From Annulohypoxylon bovei var. microspora (Eukaryota > Ascomycota > Sordariomycetes > Xylariales > Hypoxylaceae), in assembly GCA_022836615.1 (NCBI GenBank), contig MU405390.1, positions 1 through 64,000 of the forward strand: a stretch of DNA of 64,000 nt, written 5' to 3'. Made by a program: the position numbers and the translations under genes. This document shows, one piece after another, positions 12,101 through 23,400 of the stretch; within the stretch, counting starts at the first letter, position 1; each line of letters begins with the position of its first letter. Below the pieces are notes generated by a model, which saw nothing but the letters and a program-made list of their open reading frames with translations, searched no databases and was not told the origin of the DNA.

Positions 12101-12400
12101 AGCCGTCCAAGCATTAGTGGTTCCATAAGCCCTAGAGGCTAGCTTATCTAATAACCCTTTGTACTGGTAGCTCTTTGAGCCCATGAAGACCAAGTGTTCG
12201 AGGGTATGGGGGGCTCCGGAGTCGTCAAAGATTTCAGTAGCCAAAGTAAAGTAACCATTGACTTTTGGGCCTTCTCGATCGGCCACGATGACCTGCATAC
12301 CACTTCTTTCGGATTCATACTGGGTGATTGTTGTGTGGGCATAATCTGTATCGAATCGTTGAACCTTACGAAATCGCACTTTGGGGGCTTGGGAGCCCAT
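9181..12400 (-). CDS. M16C zinc metallopeptidase, Sdd3-like
   Basis: Two exons, 12400-9422 and 9363-9181, separated by a 58-nt intron (GTGAGT donor, ATATAG acceptor), giving 1053 aa. The inverted zinc motif HXXEH of pitrilysin-family peptidases is intact as HTLEH (His 65, Glu 68, His 69) in SGAPHTLEHLVFMGS. The downstream VVYSEMQGVQ stretch provides the usual third zinc ligand region. There is no mitochondrial presequence: the protein begins MGSQAPKVRFRKVQRFDT, which fits the cytosolic Sdd3 (yeast YOL098C) group rather than Cym1. The second exon adds a short linker and a strongly acidic tail rich in Asp and Glu. Length and overall layout match the Sdd3 group, whose physiological substrate is not well defined. 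Confidence 0.88.
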
Positions 12401-12682
12401 CTTGACCGAAAATGGCTTAGATAAGACCGTCTGGAGGTAGCTATTTTTCTCGTTAGTTCAACATCAATTCAATCAAGATATAAGAAAGAATGAATAAAGG
12501 CTTGATGACTTTGTGAATGAGCGAATACAAAACATTATTTAATGAGTTAAATGTTAGTTGCCAGTACTATAAGTGGGCAAATATAGAAGACTTCATGCCG
12601 AGGACGACATTTGAATCAGTGTAGGAGTCAATGTGCGGTCAGGGTACGTCGTCACGGGCTCTCTCGTCCAGTAAGACGCCCC

Positions 12683-12913
12683 TTATAAGGAGTAAGATGT
12701 AAGAAGTAGAAGAAATTTCCGCTTCTGCATGAGATCCTTCCCGCCGTTACACACTATTCGTCGCCCACGCATACTTTTCAACTCGATAACGACATGAGGT
12801 AAATTTTCATACCCAATATCTTTGTCTTTCTCTCGATAAACGACAGCGATTATAGCAATGATAGCTACCAGAACGGCTAAGATAGATGCCTTAATTGGAG
12901 CCTGACCGATCAT
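12683..12913 (-). CDS. Possible small single-pass membrane protein
   Basis: A 76-aa open frame whose only notable feature is one strong hydrophobic segment (ILAVLVAIIAIIAVVY, residues about 11-26), followed by a charged tail. No family is recognised, and the frame lies inside the likely promoter region of the M16C peptidase gene. It may be a genuine small protein, an exon of something larger or chance; I lean to chance. Confidence 0.25.
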   Translation of the reverse strand: MIGQAPIKASILAVLVAIIAIIAVVYREKDKDIGYENLPHVVIELKSMRGRRIVCNGGKDLMQKRKFLLLLTSYSL

Positions 12914-13641
12914 AGTGTCCTGAAAGCCTCGTATATTGTGATGCTCATATTTACAAGACCGCCTGGAGGCACGAGACTGGGATGATTGAGGGGTGATATG
13001 TGATAGGCAACGGGTATTACCCGTAAGGAGTCATGGTGTGTGATGGTGTGAGAGAGAATGTATTGTGCTCATCAAAGGGCGATCCGGGGAATGCGAGTCT
13101 CGGATGATGAAGTCTGACAAGGACTCTTCTTACATACCACTGCTTATGTCGATAGAAAAGTGTGTGTGGTGACACAGCACTAGACCAATAGAATCCTGGT
13201 GAAAATCGGACCAGGTTAGATCTGATCCAAGTTGAAGCGACCAACGTTCGGGTACCAAGGACAGGAGACAGCTTGACAGATGACGATGCGTTAGGCACGC
13301 AGTAGCTTCGTGAATGGTGTACGATTTATTCGAACATGAACATGGATATGAGGGTAATACAAAGAGGGGAGAAATTGAGTAAATGTTTCGTACAAAGACA
13401 ATAGAAATCTAACGCGAAGAGCGCGGTATGAGAAGTTGTTTTTATTATTAGCGGTCAAAAAGATTGATGAATAAAGTGAAAAGAAGATGAGTTAATGACA
13501 TTACAATACAATTACCTAGTACTAGGTACCTACCTACCTGGGTTCCCGATATTTCTCCCAAACAAATTCAAATCCCTAAGGTTTGCTGCAAAATGACCCC
13601 GCGGCGGGGTATCAATATGTACCTGGGTATGCAGGCCAACG

Positions 13642-13675
13642 CGCTTAAGGAAAGCGCTAAGCGCTAATTTAAGCG
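13642..13675. repeat. Nested inverted repeat
   Basis: CGCTTAA at 13642-13648 is inverted as TTAAGCG at 13669-13675. It encloses two copies of the palindrome AGCGCT at 13653-13658 and 13660-13665. The 34-bp dyad could be a protein-binding site or a relic terminus. The function is unknown. Confidence 0.6.
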
Positions 13676-14101
13676 ATTACCGATATAGCGGGTCATGACC
13701 TTCAAGGTTGTCACTTTAATATGACCTATCATAAAATAATAATGACGGTATTAAGTGGCCCGAGCTTTGCGACAGCTTTAATGACTTGTTCTTTCGATTA
13801 CCTAACCCAACTTTTATTGAAGCTATCGCGATATCACTTCTTTGTGAGCTTCATATCTGTTCATGTGGTCATACTTCCGAGTTCCTTATTCAACATGGTG
13901 TCCGGTAGAAGCTAGTTATATATAGCGACATAAGACTTGCGTCTTTTCAAACTTCGACGAATGCCGACATCTCTGTTAGCGACTTGATTACTACCATCAC
14001 CTATGCCACCTACTTTAGCTTACGGTTGAAGCTTCTAGCTAAAAGACTCTGCCTACAAAAGGTGAAAGGCTAAGGTAGTTACATACTATAGGTATAGCGC
14101 T

Positions 14102-16951
14102 ATGTCTAGCGACAAAGGAGGCCAGATTGGCCATGCGCTGGTCGAATTCTCGTTGCACGGTATCTTTCCGGAGGAAGACATATCATCTCGCCAAATTGCT
14201 GTACAGGATCTCGCACCGGCTCTCCAATCTTTAGCCACGGCAAAAACGAAACTACAGGTACATAATAAACATGGAACCAGCTATGTTTAATCTAATCGCT
14301 TATTGATGTCATAGTCCGACATCCACCAAATCAACGAAGAGACCGCCTCAGACGTAAACCAATGGATCACCAACGCGAAATCCCTCGAGGAGGATGTTAA
14401 TCGATCGAGGAGCTGGGCGAATGATATTGTACGACGATCACAAGCTCCAGATGTATCAGGCAAGACAATACAAGAAGCCGAAGAGAAGGTCGAATTTCTG
14501 CGACGGGAAGCGGAATATAATAAACAAGTCCACCATGCATTAAAGAGCATCAGATATGTGAATGAACTTTTGGATCAAGTTGAACAGGCGCGAGATGAGC
14601 GTAGGATATTGGATTCTCTACATTTACTAGAGAGTAAGAGCTCCATTCGATATTTCGGCTTTCTAGCATTAGCTCTGGCTGACTTATACTAGAATCTTGG
14701 ACGGCGTTGGACACAATTCCTATCAGCAAGTCTTGTCGTGTCATGAAATTGTTAGACATGAGGGCTTTCGAGTTGAAGTCAGCAGTACATGACGTATTCG
14801 ATCGCGTCTGGAATTCCCTAGTCCAGATTGACACGGAGAATGGAAAAGTTGCTGTGTTCGAGAGCCGTGAAGGTATTTAATTCTTATCCCAACGGAAATC
14901 TCCAAAGACTCTAACATTGCACAGATGAGCAAATGCGACTAGACGACGCTGTTGTGGGTTTAAAGGCATATAAAGAGCTTGATCAGAGAATGGCCTTATT
15001 TTGGCATCGTCTCGACGAAGCTATCATAGGGCCGCGAACTAATGTCGAAGCTCATGAATTTACCAAGATCCAAACAACAGACGTAAGAAACCCGTTGATT
15101 TGTATTTGTAAGACTACCTACTAACAATATACTAGTCACATTTAAATATGAGTGGGAGCGCAGATAGAACTATCACTTCTCTGTTTTCCGATCTGGATCA
15201 AGTGATGACTTATCTCTCAGAGCGCTTACCAGAAGAGCTTGTATACTCGCTGTCTAACGTGATGATGCCCGACTTGATACCACGGATCATTGGCACATGG
15301 TTAGACATAGCTGTTCCGGCATCTTTAACCGAAATGGATGAATTTCAACAAGTCACCGAAGCTGTCAAGGCATTTTGCAACCGTCTGCAGAATCTCAAGT
15401 TTTCCGGTTTCCAAGAACTACAGGAATGGGTCGACGATGCGCCCAAAGTGTGGTTATCTAAATGCAGGGAAACAGCATTAGACTCTGTGCGCACAAAATT
15501 GTCTCAGGGACTCGGCCAAACTAAGGAAGTAGAGCGCGTCGAGACTCAGACAGTTTTGAGATCTGAAGGCAAGGAATTGGCTGCCAATGGCGTTGCCCCT
15601 CCAGCCAACGATGACGACTGGGGTGCAGCTTGGGATGACAGTGGAGCGGATGCCCAACAAGATGTTGAGATGAAGCTAGAGACAAATGAGGACGATGGAA
15701 CCGATGCGTGGGGTTGGGGAGAAGACGATAATGCTGGTGGGGAGCCTGAGGCACCCGCCGAGCAACCTCAAGTAGCTCAAGCAGAGCTACCAGCTGAAGA
15801 AGACCCTACAGAAGCTTGGGGATGGGGTGAGGATGCCACAGGAGAGGCCCCTGAAGAGCCGACTGCAGCAACTGCCCTTTCGAAGAACACGCAAACTCGC
15901 GAGCTGACATTGAAAGAGACCTATAACATCTCTTCCATGCCAGAACCCGTGCTAGCACTTGTTTCGGCCGTCCTGGAGGATGCGGCCTTACTTGTTGGGT
16001 AAGTTCATGGATTCTATACACAATATCTAAACCGACTAACTAGAGGAAAAAGGAACGACAGCAACCCTATGGCAAAGACAGCTGCAGGTCTCTTTTCTCT
16101 TCCAACACTCGTCCTTGCAATGTTCCGTGCCGTTTCACCATACTATTACACTCTAAACATGGGCGGCAACATGTAAGCATGCTTTCATAATCTCCTCATA
16201 TAAATACTTATTTCTCTCTAGGTTTCTCTATAACGACGCCACCTACCTCTCAGAGCGGCTCTCCGACCTCGCCAAGAACTGGAAAGCCCGCCCGGATCTA
16301 ACCCCCCGGGCGATCACGATGCTCCGCCTCGACAACGACGTCAAGGCGCTCCAGTCCTTCGCGAACCGGGCCTACACGTCAGAGATCTCGACGCAGAAGA
16401 CCGTGCTGCGGGACCTGCTCGGCGGCTCGCAGAACCTGCTGCAGCAGGACGGGCTCGGGGCGTCCGACCTCGAGGCGCAGGTCGACAGCGCGACCAGTCA
16501 CGTGCGCGCCCTCGCCGCCACCTGGTCGACCATCCTATCCCGGTCTGCCTGGAGCCAGGCCGTGGGCTCGCTGGCCGACACGCTCGCCGCCAAGCTCGTC
16601 GCCGACGTCATGGACCTCGCCGGCATCGGCCAGGACGAGGCGTACAACATCGCCAGCCTGATCGCCCGCGTCACCGAGCTCGACGACCTGTTCCTGCCGC
16701 CCGACGCGTCCGCGGCAGAAAACGCGGTCCCGGCCACGGCCGAGTACGCCGCCAGCTGGCTGCGGCTCAAGTACCTCAGCGAGGTCCTGCAGAGCAACCT
16801 TCAAGATGTTAGGTTCTTGTGGATGGAAAGCGAGCTTAGCTTGTACTTCACGGTCACGGAGGTCGTCGAGCTGATCGGCCTGAGCTTCGTGGATAACGCG
16901 AGGACGAGAGAGGTCGTCAAAGAGATCGAGGCGAATCCTCGGCCGAGGTGA
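14102..16951 (+). CDS. ZW10/Dsl1-type tethering and kinetochore protein
   Basis: Seven exons (14102-14257, 14315-14633, 14693-14872, 14925-15082, 15136-15998, 16044-16172, 16222-16951) encode 844 aa. The introns are 45-59 nt and every junction keeps phase. The N-terminal half is helical, with the SWTALDTIPISKSCRVMKLL and DMRAFELKSAVHDVF pattern of fungal ZW10-domain proteins. The middle holds acidic Trp-rich motifs (DDDWGAAWDD near 429, DAWGWGEDD near 460, AWGWGED near 497), as in fungal Dsl1-like proteins where such acidic WxxW segments contact coat proteins. The C-terminal half is a second helical domain. The expected role is in the Dsl1 complex, tethering COPI vesicles at the ER; a kinetochore role as in animals is less certain in fungi. 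The last exon contains a very GC-rich stretch (16240-16800). Confidence 0.88.
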
Positions 16952-17808
16952 TGGGAGCTAGGACTAGTACTTAACTTGGAAGTTAATTTAGGGCCTACGT
17001 AGTACATTAATTCGCTTTCATGCTGTGTTGTGTTATTTTGTCAAATTGTCGCTATAGTACCTAATTATCGAGTCAACTCGATTACTATCACTAATATAGC
17101 GGTTACGTGTTCGTCATTCGGGCTATGAAGCACAGTCACCGGCAATACATGAGTTCTGAACGTCGTCCAGGTGTCTCCGGACTCAGTTGCATATATGTAA
17201 GGTACCAAGTAGAAATGCAGTGAGTTTAATTTCGACGGGTTTTATCCGGCAGCTCGACATACATTAGTCCGGCCGCGCGTCCCTGACTAAGATAGGCTAT
17301 GCATAGGGCAGGGCGATAATATGTACATACGTGGGCCTCGGTGACAACGAAATGGACCGATGTTCGATCGTTAGGACGAACATCCCAATATACGTGGTGA
17401 AGGTTTGGGATTAGCCGCCGGGGTTCAGGTTCTCGCAATGGGTCTATGGGGGTGTCTGTGGGGGAGCGACGGTTCTAGAGCGACGTGGTGTGTAGCTGTA
17501 GCACGATTCTAGAATTCTAGCCCTGGAGAGGGTTTGAGGCTTGAGGCTTGGACGGCTATCTGGAAATAAGACATGCCCGGATAGGTACCTATGGAAAAGG
17601 GACTCGGTGAAGCTGAGGGAGCGGAAGCTTCAGCTGTGCTTCCTTGATGTGAGAAGGGATATCGATTACCTATCATACACCTAGTCATCCCAGTTCCAGT
17701 TCCAGTTCCATTTTCAACTCCAATCGGTTTGCCTTTCACCTTTGCCAACACGTAGAGCCGCCCTTCCTCAGAGAAGTCCAGCCTATGTCCCTCCAGCCAA
17801 GAAACTAC
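16952..17808. other. Intergenic between convergent genes
   Basis: About 850 bp between the 3' ends of ZW10 and the TMEM14-like gene. It holds a short tandem repeat near 17691 and no supportable gene. Open frames at 17226-17438 and 17509-17751 lack motifs and are rich in Ser/Pro/Gly by composition. Confidence 0.5.
17691..17710. repeat. CAGTTC hexamer repeat
   Basis: Three perfect copies of CAGTTC followed by CA, a minor simple repeat in the 3' region of the TMEM14-like gene. Confidence 0.8.
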
Positions 17809-18361
17809 TCACACGCCGAACCGGAACTCCCGAAATTTCTTCTGGTAGTAGAACGTGGCCAGCGCGCCAGCAACTAGAAGTCCCAGCGGGACGGGGGCCC
17901 GAGCCTTAGTCTTGATGACGCGAGGCACCGCGGAGCCCAGCAGGAGTACGCTGTTTCCAAGCGCGAGCTCGGCGCCGTAGTCTTTGTTGTTTTTCAAGAG
18001 GTAGCCTATATGTTATTGAACGTTAACTAGCCATTCGTTGTTACTTAGGTAAGCTACCAAGTAGGTAGACATTTGGGTAGTTGATTCGATATAGATGAAA
18101 AGTTCACAAGATATAGGAAGGCAGGAAGGAAAGGGAGAGCGGGCGGGAATAGAGAAACAACATACCGGAGTAAGCATACGAAGCTCCCAGCCCTAATCCC
18201 GCGATAATTGACGGGAGTGAGCGCGTGCGGATGTATCCGGCCGTGCCGCCTACGGCCACTATTGCGCTTCAGTCAACTCAACATTTCCTCTCAACTTCCA
18301 GTAAGTCAGCTCATAGTAACTTACACAAGCCGGCAAGAGTGAAGGAAGGATGTTCTGCCAT
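17809..18361 (-). CDS. TMEM14-family small membrane protein
   Basis: Three small exons, 18361-18325, 18258-18166 and 18005-17809, with introns of 66 and 160 nt, join to 108 aa. Only the last exon stands out as an open frame; the first two are recovered from the GTAAGT and GTATGT donors and matching phases. The joined protein starts MAEHPSFTLAGLLAVGG, continues with YIRTRSLPSIIAGLGLGASY and YLLKNNKDYGAELALG, and ends in a hydrophobic segment with YYQKKFREFRFGV. The run of Gly-rich membrane segments, the LKNNKDYG-type loop and the total length match the TMEM14/UPF0136 family. Animal TMEM14C acts in mitochondrial porphyrin import; the role of the fungal members is less clear, but a mitochondrial membrane location is a fair inference. 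Confidence 0.87.
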
Positions 18362-19459
18362 ATTGAGTTTGAATCCGCTTAGATACCTAGCAAGTGAGGT
18401 TTATGTACCGGGATATATCGCGGTAACGTGGTTGTAGTGGATGGGTGTGCCGTAGTTGAATTTACTGTGAAGTGAGAGGTCCGAACCTCCGTCCGAACTT
18501 TTCCCGCGTATTACATAAATATCCGCCGAGATGGCATCACCTCCTCCTTTACATATCCAAGATATTATGTACCTCAAGTAATGATATTAGAATAGATAAG
18601 ACTTTGTTAGAATAATTGCTGCAGATTTAAAATTACCTGCGATGGGGTCGAAATATAGTAGGTAGCACTACAGTATTCCCAAGTTTCTCTCATAACATAT
18701 CAGTTGGTAGTATATAGGTACATGAGTACCTAGTAGGAAACGATGGTGTTCTTGAAGTTGTGACTAGAAACCAATAAGTTCTATCAACCCTCTTTCTCAT
18801 ATAGTAATACACATATATACACAGTAAGAGAAGTTTTCACGCGTTCATATTCACAGGAAGCGTTCAAAACAGACATATCTCGGAAGGCTGGTGCCGCAAG
18901 CGGACTTTCGTATTCATATCTGATATCTTCAACTTATACTCTCCTCCTCTCTTTCTCTCCCCCTCTTTGCTCGCGGTGGCAGGGTAAATAATAAGTCCTT
19001 TGACGATGATACGCTAGCACAATATTCAACGTCGTTCTTTCCTATCCTCTCCATCGCTGCTTTGCAGCAATCGTATTAACTCTTTGGCTCAAAGGCCACG
19101 AAGAGAGGCAAACAAAACTTCCACCAACTTTTTGTAACCCCTGCCGCCTCGGTCAACGAGCACGGCCGATTGGAACGCGCGCAAAAAAGCAAAATTCAAA
19201 GCGGTAGCGAGGGTATATGCTTCGAAGACACAAAAAAGCGACCAAAAAAGCACAGCCGATTAAACCATGAGCCCGTATGTGGACTGGTCCTACCCCTAGA
19301 ATCTTTCGATATGCCCTCAGGATGACCTATCCTGTTCTCAACAAAAGGACCAATAAGACGCCGTTGCAATGCATAAATATTCCTTCGAAAAAGCACCCGC
19401 TGTGTATTTTCGACCTCGAGCCTGGAAAATGAAATGATGATATGGGATACGTTGCCCCG
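18362..19459. other. Intergenic, no gene seen
   Basis: About 1.1 kb that includes the TMEM14-like promoter and the 3' flank of the next leftward gene. Pyrimidine-rich runs occur around 18940-18970 and a palindromic-word copy around 18716-18735. No gene is supported. Confidence 0.5.
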
Positions 19460-20494
19460 TTAATCGGGATTGGCGATGTAAAGCCGACCAGCCGTAAGGG
19501 TCATAGTGCGCTCGTCTACGCTGCCGCGCCTTCGGAGATCCTCGGGGTTCTTGACGCTCTTCTCTCTCGTGAGCGCCGCGTTCAGCTTGCTATTGCTCGC
19601 GAGCTTAGCAGCGCTAGCACTGCTTAGTTCAGGCAGAGCGTCAGCCTTCTCAGCACTACTGCCGCTATGCGTGCTCTGAGTACGCTCCAGTTCGAGCTTG
19701 TCGTCTCCGGGAAGATATTCGGCGTCTTCAATGACCATGCTACCCGCCCGCTCTGGGGTGTCGCCAGGACTCCACCTCTTGCCTCCTTGAGAAGCGCCAG
19801 AAGTGCGATAAGCGAGGCCTCTTCTGCTACTGGCGGTACTACTACGCCCGCTGCTGCCCGTCCTTCGGTGATTTAGGCGTCGCATCGACAAATCATCTTC
19901 GTCTTCGTCTTCGCCTTCAACCTCGGTGGCGCTCAGACGCATCGGCACTCCGGTCACACCCATATAATTGCTATCGGGCGCATACCCCACAACGCCTGGC
20001 TTGCCATGATGGCGAATCTTGGCGGCTACCTTCCCGCCGGTACTGCCTAGGCCTGTCGAAGTGCGGCTTTGTATCGTACCGCCGGCGACTTCTTGATTAG
20101 CCCTTTGCTTCGCCGCACGTTGTTGGGCTTGGATTCGCGGGTCTTCGGATTGCGATCGATCGCACCATACTGTGGCCTTCTGCTTTCGGAGCAAGGCAAC
20201 GTAGCTTGTGGGAACACCGCCTCCCGACCTAGACGAGGTGCTGCGCCGAACCTCGGTGGTAGGAGACGTTCGGTATGCGGCAGGTGGGGGATTAGTAGAT
20301 GTGGTGCTGAAGGTGTTAACGGAAGGCGATCGTCGGGTATGGCCCATCGAGGGCTGCGGTTGTTGAAGGTGTTGCATTGGTGTGAGGGCTTGCGGAAATA
20401 CGTTGGAGGAGGATGTTCTTGATCTCGAGTGGGCATAAACCTGAGGAGAGGGATCGAGAGATCTCATCCTCATATTATGGTCTTGCCCTAACAT
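19460..20494 (-). CDS. Low-complexity fungal hypothetical protein
   Basis: Single-exon frame of 344 aa, rich in Ser, Arg, Thr and Pro. Most of it looks disordered. The one ordered-looking block, around residues 96-135, reads SYVALLRKQKATVWCDRSQ and continues DPRIQAQQRAAKQRANQEV, a basic amphipathic helix. I believe similar blocks occur in hypothetical proteins of other filamentous ascomycetes, but I cannot check. An acidic run (EGEDEDEDDLSMRR) and RRxS sites suggest phosphorylation. The function is unknown. The continuous length, sensible codon use and lack of stops support a real gene; a further 5' or 3' exon cannot be excluded. Confidence 0.72.
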   Translation of the reverse strand: MLGQDHNMRMRSLDPSPQVYAHSRSRTSSSNVFPQALTPMQHLQQPQPSMGHTRRSPSVNTFSTTSTNPPPAAYRTSPTTEVRRSTSSRSGGGVPTSYVALLRKQKATVWCDRSQSEDPRIQAQQRAAKQRANQEVAGGTIQSRTSTGLGSTGGKVAAKIRHHGKPGVVGYAPDSNYMGVTGVPMRLSATEVEGEDEDEDDLSMRRLNHRRTGSSGRSSTASSRRGLAYRTSGASQGGKRWSPGDTPERAGSMVIEDAEYLPGDDKLELERTQSTHSGSSAEKADALPELSSASAAKLASNSKLNAALTREKSVKNPEDLRRRGSVDERTMTLTAGRLYIANPD

Positions 20495-23400
20495 GGTAGA
20501 TGAGTTTTTTTTCTTTCTTTGGTTGCCCCCCTTTTGAGCAATTCAGTGGGTAAAAAAGCACTGGTGATACTAATTGCTTATTTCTCTGGTCGGTGGCTTC
20601 GTTAGGCCGGATCGGCGTTGGGTTGGCAAAGGGAGAGAGATAGGCGTTTGGAGAAGATAGGATCCGTTTCTAATAAGACATGCATGCAAATGCACTGGTA
20701 CTGTTCGGGACGGGTGGGTAGAGAGATAACCGACAGTTGCCAGTTGGTACTTTTCGACTCTCTATGCTGGGATGTTTGTGACTCTAGAACCCTAGAAACG
20801 CCAGGATTCTGGATGGACCGGATCACAATTGTTATTGTATTGTTGTATGAATTTCTTTTACAACGAAATATCGTGCGATGGTGGAGGCTGAAGTGGATGA
20901 GAAATCGAGAACAAAATATTTGAAGATTTGGTAGGGAGTAGCCAGGTTTAGTCAGGTACCTGGGCAAGTCAACGTTGCATAGGCTGTGTTATTTTTTGCC
21001 CTTGTAATTTGTAACTTGTAACTTGTTGTGCAGGTGCTTGGTGCTGATGTGGATGATCTCCAGTCGCCGAGAGCTGCGTTTCTTCTCTTGGTCCTTTTTC
21101 TTGGTTGGGAGCTCGGCGTGTGCTGACTGGCTTAGATTGGCTCTGACTGGTTCTAACTGGTTCTTAAACGGGGCTCTGACTGGTTGACACACGTGCGGTA
21201 TGTGGGAATCTTTTCTCGCCTTTCTCGCACACTCCGTAGCCTAGCGTTTTCCAAGTGGGCTGGACCTTCGCTTTTTCTGGTGGGGGGGAGAGGAATGGGT
21301 GGATGAGTAGAATGTGGAATGGGGGGTTGACTGGTCGTATCTTTAGCGCTATGGTACCTAAATACCTAAATGCCTTCAAGGCTAGGGTATCTTGGTAGGT
21401 AGTAGCCGCAAGGACAACCGGAGAACTAGTAAGATAATAAGACGAGTACGAAGGACAAGGAACTTGATAGTTTGTTTTCCAAGTCAAAGAGATAAACGCC
21501 TCGGCGAATTGTAGTTGGAGAATGACGAAATTCGTACCCTTCAACAAAAAAGTTGAATGTCGAAAATTCTAATATGTCCAACAAGGTAGCGGTAGCTCGG
21601 GCTATTGAGGATCCAGGTCTTTTGTTAAATTCGTAACAGCGTTATCGTCAAATGTATTATACGTTACGTATCCGACGCGCTAAGAAAATATACTTTTGTT
21701 CTAAGACCTTTTTCTTTCCTTCCTCGGAACGGCTAAAGGACCAGGACAAAGTAAAAAAAAAAGAGTAAAAAAAGAAAAGAGTTGACGTCGTTGTTACGCC
21801 GACTCGGCTTCTCTTATTTTCTTCTTAAGTATCTAAGTAATCGGCTAGTGAGAATTAGCTGGTTGCCCGTCGTACCAAGCGCCTGCAAAGTCGAGTAGTT
21901 CAACTCGTTCGGGGGTGGCGCAATCTTTGGTTCCTGACTTGACGCCGAGGACAATAAACAGAGGCGATAAAAATGACAGTAGTCAAACAGTCAGAGTGGT
22001 GTCAGAATGGTGAAGGACGGGGCAATCCCAGCTGAAAGTGCTCGGTTCGGTGTGGCACCGAGTAGTTCGTTCGCCAGCTTCGTCCAATCAAATTTGTGTT
22101 TGGCGGCAGGCGGCCTCGCTAGTCGCTAATCACCTCGCAGCTGTTGACGTGATCTCGATATGCTGTTGACGTTTAGAGAAGGGATTGTCCAATGGCGGCG
22201 TCAATACGGAAACCGGGCTGCGGATGTCGATCACCTCTCTTCTTGAGAAGACACACGGAGATAACCCAAGGGTGGAAAGTTGCGTGTGTACATATGTATG
22301 TAGGTATATATATTGAAAGGTTTGGGGTTTCCGGATATATCTCCAATTACACTGGAATGATGAAGGCAGGGAGGGTTCTGAAAACGAGTACATATGTGTC
22401 TTTAGAGTGTAATTAAGTAGGGGTGGCACCAATGCTGATGCTGATACCGATACCGATGATCAGTGCAGTTCCAATGTAGGTACTTGAACTTGACTTTCAA
22501 ACCGATAGTGATGATGTCTTGATCCTTTTATTAATGACATAAAACGACAACAAACTTGCAAAAACCCCGGCTAGGCCTCGGAATCTTATATGGTCCTATA
22601 TTCTTCTAGTTCTAGCAACGATTAGAATAATCGTCCGTCTCGGTGTTACTATTCGAATCATTAACTGCCCACTATCCCATTCAAAGGCGGGGGAAAGGAG
22701 CCAGATTCATGAACCATGAATGGGATTTGTTAGACGTGACATATGGGATTCTCCGAAGTTGCAGTTTGGGGAAGTTGTGCACGCAAATGGATTAGATTGG
22801 ATGGATTGGATTGAGTTTGTGATGGATCGAATTGCATTTTCTATAATTCCCGTCATATTCCATATTCGCTCCTGCCTCGCTCAGTAAGTGTTCTCTAGCG
22901 CAATCCCATGGATGTGATAGTCTGAGGTAGCCCTGGCTGCCCTGAGAAGTAGCGCTTTAGGTACCTAACCGACTAATTCTCGCTAGGATTATAGCGTTTT
23001 AGGGCTGTCTAGGCATCACGGCCTGCTAAGATGGGTACTTCTCTGAGATAGCAATGTACACGGGCATCCTGTAAGTAAGCAGGACAATCCCTGACATTAT
23101 GCCGAACCCCACAACTGCTCTGTACAATATATAGGTAGGTACAGATGTACTTATGTAGCTGCTTCAATAAATCAATATGTACAATTATATGTACAATACG
23201 CGTAAAACCGTCGATCGTTAAACTCATCTCATATATTTACTACCTGTACCTTTCCACTCTATTTTTTTACGGAACCCTGGTAGCAAACATTTTCAAGTTT
23301 GCTTTGACACTTGTTCGCAGTGCAGTAGGTTACGTTAGGTTGGTGACATGAGAACACGACAAACTGTGACGAAGTCATCTTTCTCAAACTCGGCGGATTT

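Larger units (their letters stand above)
12401..14101. other. Intergenic, largely featureless
   Basis: About 1.7 kb between the divergent M16C peptidase and ZW10 genes. It contains a doubtful small open frame (12683-12913), a dense copy of the palindromic word at 13512-13541 and a nested inverted repeat at 13642-13675. No RNA gene was recognised. Confidence 0.5.
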
